Source: Atriophallophorus winterbourni (Eukaryota; Platyhelminthes; Trematoda; Plagiorchiida; Microphallidae). From it: DNA of 64,000 nucleotides. The stretch is taken from assembly GCA_013407085.1 (NCBI GenBank), contig JACCGJ010013905.1:32959-96958 (forward strand). Reading direction: 5' to 3'. A model generated the notes under the pieces. That model was not told the origin of the DNA. It worked only from the letters and a program-made list of their open reading frames with translations, and did not search any database. Position numbers and translations under genes: made by a program. Of the stretch, positions 58,954 to 64,000 are shown in pieces (the stretch's first letter is position 1; every line of letters begins with the position of its first letter).

Positions 58954-59220
58954 ACAGTAAGATTAGGTTTAGTGAGCCTTGAAACAGTGGATAAATGGTA
59001 AATAAGATTATACTTGAAAGAGGAGTGCAATTTCGGGAAATGTGAGCAACACATTACTTTGGTTATCCACAAGCGCCTTGAGTGCTTAACCAAGAATCAC
59101 TTTGTGATTCTGTGTTTCAACATCCTGGTTCGTTGTACGAACCCTATTCAACAGTGGCATTCAAGTATAATCTTGTTTACCATTTATCCACTGTTTCAAG
59201 GCTCACTGAACCTAATCTTA

Positions 59221-59268
59221 CTATCTCCACCTGTTTTGACGTCAAACAGCCATAAACCGGTAGTGGAG
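59221..59268 (+). ncRNA. Degenerate hammerhead
   Basis: Same position in the repeat unit, but the core reads CTGTTTTGACG and GAAA is TAAA; helix I is still CTCCAC with GTGGAG. Expected to be inactive. Confidence 0.7.
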
Positions 59269-59467
59269 TGTAATTTCAGGGGATGTGAGCAACACGTTAC
59301 TTTAGTTATCCACAAGAGCCTTGAGTGCTTAACCAAGAATCACTTTGTGATTCTGTGTTTCAACATCGTGGTTCGTTGTACGAACCCTATTCAACAGTGG
59401 CATTCAAGTATAATCTTGTTTACCATTTATCCACTGTTTCAAGGCTCACTGAACCTTATCTTACTAT

Positions 59468-59509
59468 CTCCACCTGATGACGGCAAACAGCCAGAAACCG
59501 GTACTGGAG
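59468..59509 (+). ncRNA. Type I hammerhead ribozyme (core intact, weakened helix I)
   Basis: CTGATGA 59474-59480, helix II CGGC-AAACA-GCCA, GAAA 59494-59497, ACC/GGT, cleavage after GTA at 59503. The first pair of helix I is a C-C mismatch; the next five pairs hold. Confidence 0.75.
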
Positions 59510-59565
59510 TGTAATTTCGGGGAATGTGAGCAACACATTTGCATGCATCTCCTTCACACAAAACA

Positions 59566-59607
59566 CCCCACGACCGGGTTCGTGCTGTTTGCACTCATCA
59601 GGTAGGG
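59566..59607 (-). ncRNA. Hammerhead with altered GAAA box
   Basis: Same as 59803-59844 but GAAA is GAAC, breaking the A-U pair at the base of helix III. Helices I and II are intact. Probably weak or inactive. Confidence 0.75.
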
Positions 59608-59802
59608 ACAGTAGGATCAGGATCCGCATGCGCTTGAAACAGTGGAAGAATGGTAAACAAGTTGCGCTTCTATGCCACTGTTGGTTAAGGTTAGTACGAC
59701 CAACTTGTTCAATCACATGAGCCCCCACTCATGTAGACTGGGTTTAAAACCCATGACCATAAATATAAAACACATTTGCATGCATCTCCTTCACACAAAA
59801 CA

Positions 59803-59844
59803 CCCCACGACCGGTTTCGTGCTGCTTGCACTCATCAGGTAGGG
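59803..59844 (-). ncRNA. Type I hammerhead ribozyme (intact, GTC site)
   Basis: Minus strand: helix I CCCTAC with GTGGGG, CTGATGA (59838-59832), helix II GTGC-AAGCA-GCAC with the preferred G-C pair next to the core, GAAA, ACC/GGT, cleavage after GTC. Same sequence class as 3424-3465. Confidence 0.85.
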
Positions 59845-60211
59845 ACAGTAGGATCAGGATCCGCATGCGCTTGAAACAGTGGAAGAATGGCAAACAAGTT
59901 GCGCTTGAAAGATGATTACTATCTATACATCTTTGAAATTTAGTTGTGAAACAAAAAGCATCTTGAAATTGTTCGTTCGTGATGTTTCGATAAATTGCAT
60001 AAACATAAGCAACTGAAAGGATACTGAGTAACTAAAGGTTCAATTTGACCGAACAAAATCATCAAGCGATTTGAAGCATGAACAAAATCTACCATTTAAC
60101 AACTGGCAATTTCCGTTGCTCTACGTGAGAAACACTAAGGCCCTGAATGCACCATTCGAAGTCACTCCAACATGTAAGTAAGTTCAAAATATCCTCACAT
60201 CCCCGCACTTA

Positions 60212-60254
60212 TATACCACTAAAGGTTTCTGGCTGTTTGCCGCCATCAGGTGGA
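60212..60254 (-). ncRNA. Degenerate hammerhead
   Basis: CTGATGG instead of CTGATGA and ACCTTT in helix III. Helix II is kept. Expected inactive. Confidence 0.65.
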
Positions 60255-60477
60255 GACAGTAAGATTAGGTTATGATAGCCTCGTATCAGTGGAAAAGTGA
60301 TAAACAAAGTTGGACATGAAAGCCACTGTTAATAAGGTTCGTACAACGAACCAAGATGTTCAAACAATGATTCCTGGTCAAGCACTAGAGGTGCTTATGG
60401 ATGACCACATTATGGATTTTCTCAATTCCCGAGGAAGTTTCCACTGTTACAAGGCTTACTGAATTTAATCTTAATGT

Positions 60478-60520
60478 GCCCACCTGATGACGGCAAACAC
60501 CCAGAAACCGGTCGTGGTGT
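60478..60520 (+). ncRNA. Hammerhead with intact core and damaged helix II
   Basis: CTGATGA 60484-60490, CGGC-AAACA-CCCA where a G to C change breaks one pair of helix II, GAAA, ACC/GGT, GTC site, helix I of four pairs. Confidence 0.7.
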
Positions 60521-60560
60521 GTAAGTGCGGTGAATGTGAGCAATACATTACTTTGGTCAT

Positions 60561-61206
60561 CAATTAGTGTCTCGAGTGCTTGACCTGGTATACTCATGTG
60601 ATTCTGTGTCTGAATATCGTTGTTTGTTTTTTGAGCCCTATTAAAGTCTAACATTATTTAATAATTTCAGTTTCTCCTAATGGCTGCCGCCTATTGTTCA
60701 ATTAGAAATCGCTTCCAGTCATTACAACTTAATTGATGTAGCAATAATAGTATGAAGGACGTGAATATTCATTAATGCCTGAGACTCAAATAACCACGTT
60801 GATAATAAAGTTCTCGCGCTCAATTTCTTACATGAACCATGTTCTTAGGTAAACTATAGTGTATAATCGTGAAGTGCTCTAATGAAGAGTCTCAGTGCAG
60901 AGCTTCCGGGATACGATCCAGTATACCACCCTCCGCCGTAATGCAAGAAACCAAAACCCGGGAATACTGACGAAAACAATTGTCATCATACAGAAAGTTG
61001 TATTGCGAACGAATTTCGTGAACAGTGCTCGAGTGACAACCCGTTTAAAAACAAAAGCAATTCGTCAATGCCGCTCAACCGAAACCAACGTGGTGGGCGC
61101 TATATCTCCCGCCAAATAAGATCAATGTGACCACCAGTACCGACATGCTGTGTGACTTTGTTTTGTGCACTAGATTTGCCCATTTCAGGTGGGCTATTCA
61201 TTTACT
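60561..61206. other. No gene recognised
   Basis: AT-rich gap; the 74-codon frame at 60895-61119 shows no known domain. Confidence 0.5.
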
Positions 61207-62194
61207 GTGACCTGTTGTTTGCCGACGATGCAGCTTTATGCTCACTCCCAAGAGATCCTACAGTCGCTAATGGACTGTTTTTTGTCGGCATGCAGACTAT
61301 GGGCTAACAATCAGCATGACAAGACCAAAGTCTTTGGTCAAAGGATTGTATCGCCTCCAATCATCACTGTTAGAAACTGTCAGCTTGAACCAGTACATCA
61401 TTTCACATATCTTGGTTCAACCATTGCGGATAACCTCTCGCTAGACACGGAGATTGATAAGCGGATTGGCAAAGTAGCTGTCATTTTTTTCCCGATTGAA
61501 CTCTCGTGTTTGGGGTAACCACAAGCTGACTGTAAAGACAAAGATGATGGTATACAACGCGTGCGTACTAAATCCTTTACTATACGGCAGTGAAACCTGG
61601 ACCACCCACGCAAAACACGAACGGAAGCTGAATGCTTCCATTCTACGAATCATCCGTCGTATCTTGAACGTATCGTTGATGGACAGAGTGACTAATGCTG
61701 AAGTGCTTTTAAAAGCTGGTCTACAGAGCATGTTCACCCCATTGCGACAGCGCCGCCTGCAGTGGCTTGGTCTTGTCTACAAAATGGAAAATGGTCGTAT
61801 TCCGAAAGATCTACTCAATGGTGAGTTGCAGTTAGGAAGTCGACCATTGGGCAGACCGCACTTGCGGTACAAAGATGTTTGCAAAAGAGATATATGACAT
61901 TGACCCCGCGAGCTAGGAAGAACTTGCTCTTGACCGCTTACATTGGAGGCATTGTGTAAAGCGTCGTCTGCAAGCCGGAGAGGAGCAGATACAGCTCTTG
62001 GCTGCTGAACGCAGATCACGCCGCCGGCGTGCAACTGATGCAATACATAGTTCTGCCCATCGTTGCCAGCGCTGCGGGAGAGATTGTTCCTCCCGAATCG
62101 GACTGTTTAGTCATTCAAAAAGCTGTAAAACATGGAATTCATGCGATTGTGAATTACATCCATCGTCGACGGAGGCTAACAACAACAGTCGTTT
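61207..62194 (+). mobile_element. RTE-like LINE copy 4, 5'-truncated
   Basis: Starts at the catalytic block (DLLFADDAA, here frame-shifted), runs through FTYLGSTIADNLSLDTEIDK, HLRSIRRILN-like region, RRLQWLGLVYKMENGRIPKD and the C2HC finger to the CAACAACA tail near 62190. Several frameshifts. Confidence 0.83.
61496..61897 (+). pseudogene. C-terminal thumb region of LINE copy 4
   Basis: 133 codons: VWGNHKLTVKTKMMVYNACV, LYGSETWTTHAKHERKLNAS, LGRPHLRYKDVCKRDI. It keeps the GRPLGRPH segment lost in copy 1 and stops early where copies 2 and 3 continue. Confidence 0.8.
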
Positions 62195-62314
62195 ACTTTA
62201 TCATGTGCGTAATAAACGCTCTGACAATTTGGTGTTTTCTTGCATTGTGGGAAGCGGCAGCTGTTAAAGTTTGACGCTTTGTTCTCGTGGTGTGAATCCA
62301 TTAAAAAAACAGCT

Positions 62315-63215
62315 AACCTGGTAACATTTCGCTTCTGAACACAGAAGCTTCGTCAGACCAAGGGTGTCGGTACGAACAGTGTTACGGTTTTAATGCCATT
62401 TTCATGACCAATTCTGAGTTCTCTAAGCTAGACAATTGACCACACCCCCTACATGCTGTGCTCATCTCCAATTGTTTATGAAGTGTACAGGTGGGAACCG
62501 CGTCTGCTGACACACTGCTTACGTAATCATGTGCGCATTAGGCGTTATGTTCGTTAATCCTTATCTGCTGCAGAACCGAACGTCAGATTGTTGATATATC
62601 CGCCCCATCCACCTTGTTCACTACATTCGCACCAGCCTTTGTTATTTTAACAGCCTCGGCCTGAAGTATTTCCCTATAAGGTTTCACACCCCGTCTTATC
62701 ACTTCCACGTTATCAAGATCTACGCTGTGTCTCGTGTCCATCACGTGTTCACCTAGGGCAGAATCCCGAATCAGTGATTGATATTCATTGGGATTACGGG
62801 GTTTCGTTCTCAGTCGTTTCCTGTGTTCGTTTACCCTAGTGCAAAGTTCTCTAAACGTTTGCGCAATATAAACACCCGCGCAACCCTTGCATTTAATTTT
62901 GTAGATGCAGTTGGTCGCACAACCTAAATGAGTCTTATCTTTGAAATGCACTAATACTTGCGTTATTCAAGATTCGACATATTCCTTCGGAGGCGCTTTT
63001 GACATAAGGTATAGATACCGTATCACGCCTAACTTTGTACGTTTTCGGTTGCGGATACTAAACTCTGTTCAATTGGCGCTTAATTAAGCTCTTGTGGTAA
63101 CCATGTTTTGCAAGTCGACGACTAACTTCTTGATGAGCTCGTCTCTTATCGGCATTATTGCTGCAGAGGCGCTCAATCTTGTAGAATAACGGTTCATTGC
63201 AAACTTTATTTTCAT
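62315..63215 (-). mobile_element. PLE fragment (GIY-YIG, C-terminus and 3' UTR)
   Basis: Minus strand: linker (63215-62960), GIY-YIG and tail (62951-62583), 3' UTR with the CTGACGAAG stem motif (62319-62362). Same subfamily as the arm copies and 43935-44560, distinct from the main PLE at 15-17 kb. Confidence 0.8.
62583..62951 (-). pseudogene. GIY-YIG and C-terminus of the PLE
   Basis: 122 codons: HLGCATNCIYKIKCKGCAGV, YIAQTFRELCTRVNEHRKRL, LGEHVMDTRHSVDLDNVEVI, AGANVVNKVDGADISTI and a natural stop. GVYIGQT has become GVYIAQT. Confidence 0.8.
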
Positions 63216-63249
63216 GATTATGGACTCCCGATCGGTCTCGAATATTTTC

Positions 63250-63898
63250 AAATACCTTGTAGACAGCTGACCTGTTAGCAGACTTTTATGCGGACATTTT
63301 GCGTCTAAATCAACAGAGCCTGATCAGTAACCAATCATTCGATTTGACCGACCGACCTTGAGTAAAGTATTGATTACTCCGCTGGTGGAAGCACAACACG
63401 TTCGAAAATTAAACGTAAAGAACTCCAAAGCTGCTCAAAAACTGCCATTCGCAGCTCTCTGAACATCTATCCTGCATGTTTAATAATTTGCTTCAAGCTG
63501 GTGTGGTGCCAAGACTGGAATCCGGGAAAAATAACACCCGTTTACAAAGGTGGTTGCCGTTCTGAAGTTACAAATTACAGGACGGTGACATTGCTGTCTT
63601 CGGTATCAAAAGATTTTGAGCAAATAATAATCGCAGAAATAGTGCAACATCTGAAAACGAACGAACTTTTGACAATTGCCCAACACGGATTTCGCGTAAA
63701 TTGCTCTTTTCTAGTAAATTTGCTGACAAGCTTAGACGATTGAACGAGGGTTGTAGATACGGGGGCTTTATTCATGCGTGCTTCCTAGACATATCTAAAG
63801 CTGTCGACAGAGTTTATCATAATTTACTCTTGAACAAGCTAAAGAAACACGGTATTGTTGGAAGACTATGTGAATTGATACTGATTACCTCAGCAACA
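63250..63898 (+). mobile_element. CR1 RT fragment related to element C
   Basis: WNPGKITPVYKGGCRSEVTN, YRTVTLLSSVSKDFEQIIIA, HACFLDISKAVDRVYHNLLL; ends at LITSATD, then directly abuts the tail of another CR1. Frameshift at 63740. Confidence 0.8.
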
Positions 63899-63901
63899 GA
63901 C

Positions 63902-64000
63902 AATTCAATTCAATTCAATTCAATTTTAATGGTCTAAAAAGCATATAGCTTTACAAAAACCACAGAAAAATATGGAAATTTACAAATAACATATCTCAGT
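63902..64000 (-). mobile_element. CR1 (AATTG tail) 3' end, continuing past the window
   Basis: Tail CAATTCAATTCAATTC at 63902 and the 3' UTR nearly identical to 5158-5255. Very little divergence between these two copies implies recent activity. Confidence 0.85.

Larger units (their letters stand above)
58900..60560. mobile_element. Cluster of hammerhead-ribozyme repeats (retrozyme-like), head-to-tail and inverted
   Basis: Order: one minus copy (58900-59020); plus copies at 59021-59535 with period 241-243 bp; minus copies at 59535-59908 with period 237 bp; a degenerate minus copy (about 60190-60350); a plus copy (about 60430-60550). Each copy carries a hammerhead core at the same place. No protein is encoded; open frames are shadows of the repeats. 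Animal retrozymes and small PLE derivatives have this size and ribozyme type and spread through circular RNA; assignment to them is inference. Confidence 0.75.

Noticed and set aside
59014..59514. 166-codon frame made of two 80-residue repeats
   Set aside because: It follows exactly the 242-bp repeat period of the hammerhead array and has no protein-like domain; it is a by-product of the repeat.
60895..61119. 74-codon frame rich in Thr, Arg and Asn
   Set aside because: Possible old retroelement trace, but no motif supports it.
1..64000. tRNA, rRNA or CRISPR arrays
   Set aside because: No cloverleaf with A and B boxes, no rRNA core and no spaced direct repeats were seen; the repeats present are transposon-derived or microsatellites.

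Overview
The window looks like AT-rich nuclear DNA from an invertebrate animal. Genes have short GT-AG introns, TATA boxes and AATAAA signals, and nearly everything between them is decayed retrotransposon. The mix of elements fits a flatworm, most likely a digenean fluke: CR1-like LINEs, RTE-like LINEs including one resembling the SR2 group, Penelope-like elements (PLEs) with a GIY-YIG domain, and hammerhead-ribozyme repeats. I cannot name the species.

The only host genes I can support are four small secreted NPC2-like (ML-domain, MD-2-related lipid-recognition) genes. All share a four-exon plan with intron phases 1, 1, 0 and six conserved cysteines. NPC2-like gene 1 (1-7339, +) is cut by the window edge, and its three introns have grown to more than 2 kb each by insertion of an RTE-like LINE, a hammerhead-bearing repeat, a foldback and a CR1 copy. 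Gene 2 (23923-24555, +) is compact, and its promoter plus signal-peptide exon is tandemly duplicated upstream. Genes 3 (38061-38917, -) and 4 (48696-49552, +) are intact near-copies in the arms of a large inverted repeat (37331-40580 and 47044-50281) and point away from each other.

Layout: 1-7.3 kb gene 1 and its insertions; 8.3-12.0 kb nearly full-length RTE-like LINE (-); 14.0-17.5 kb PLE complex with an inverted 5' half; 20.1-20.6 kb old LINE relic; 21.2-22.3 kb GC-rich Tigger/pogo-like DNA transposon with an internal deletion; 23.4-24.6 kb gene 2; 25-36 kb nested LINEs (a CR1 interrupted by a twin-primed RTE-like LINE, itself interrupted by another CR1); 36.2-50.3 kb inverted repeat with genes 3 and 4 and two opposed CR1 elements in its centre; 50.6-57.5 kb CR1 and SR2-like LINEs; 58.9-60.6 kb array of hammerhead-ribozyme repeats; 61.2-64 kb fragments of RTE-like, PLE and CR1 elements.

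The most notable system is a family of roughly 240-bp repeats that each carry a type I hammerhead ribozyme with a very short helix III. Copies differ by compensatory base changes in helices I and II. They occur as head-to-tail and inverted copies at 58.9-60.6 kb and once inside intron 2 of NPC2-like gene 1. They resemble animal retrozymes or non-autonomous PLE derivatives. All structure calls were made by eye and were not computed.
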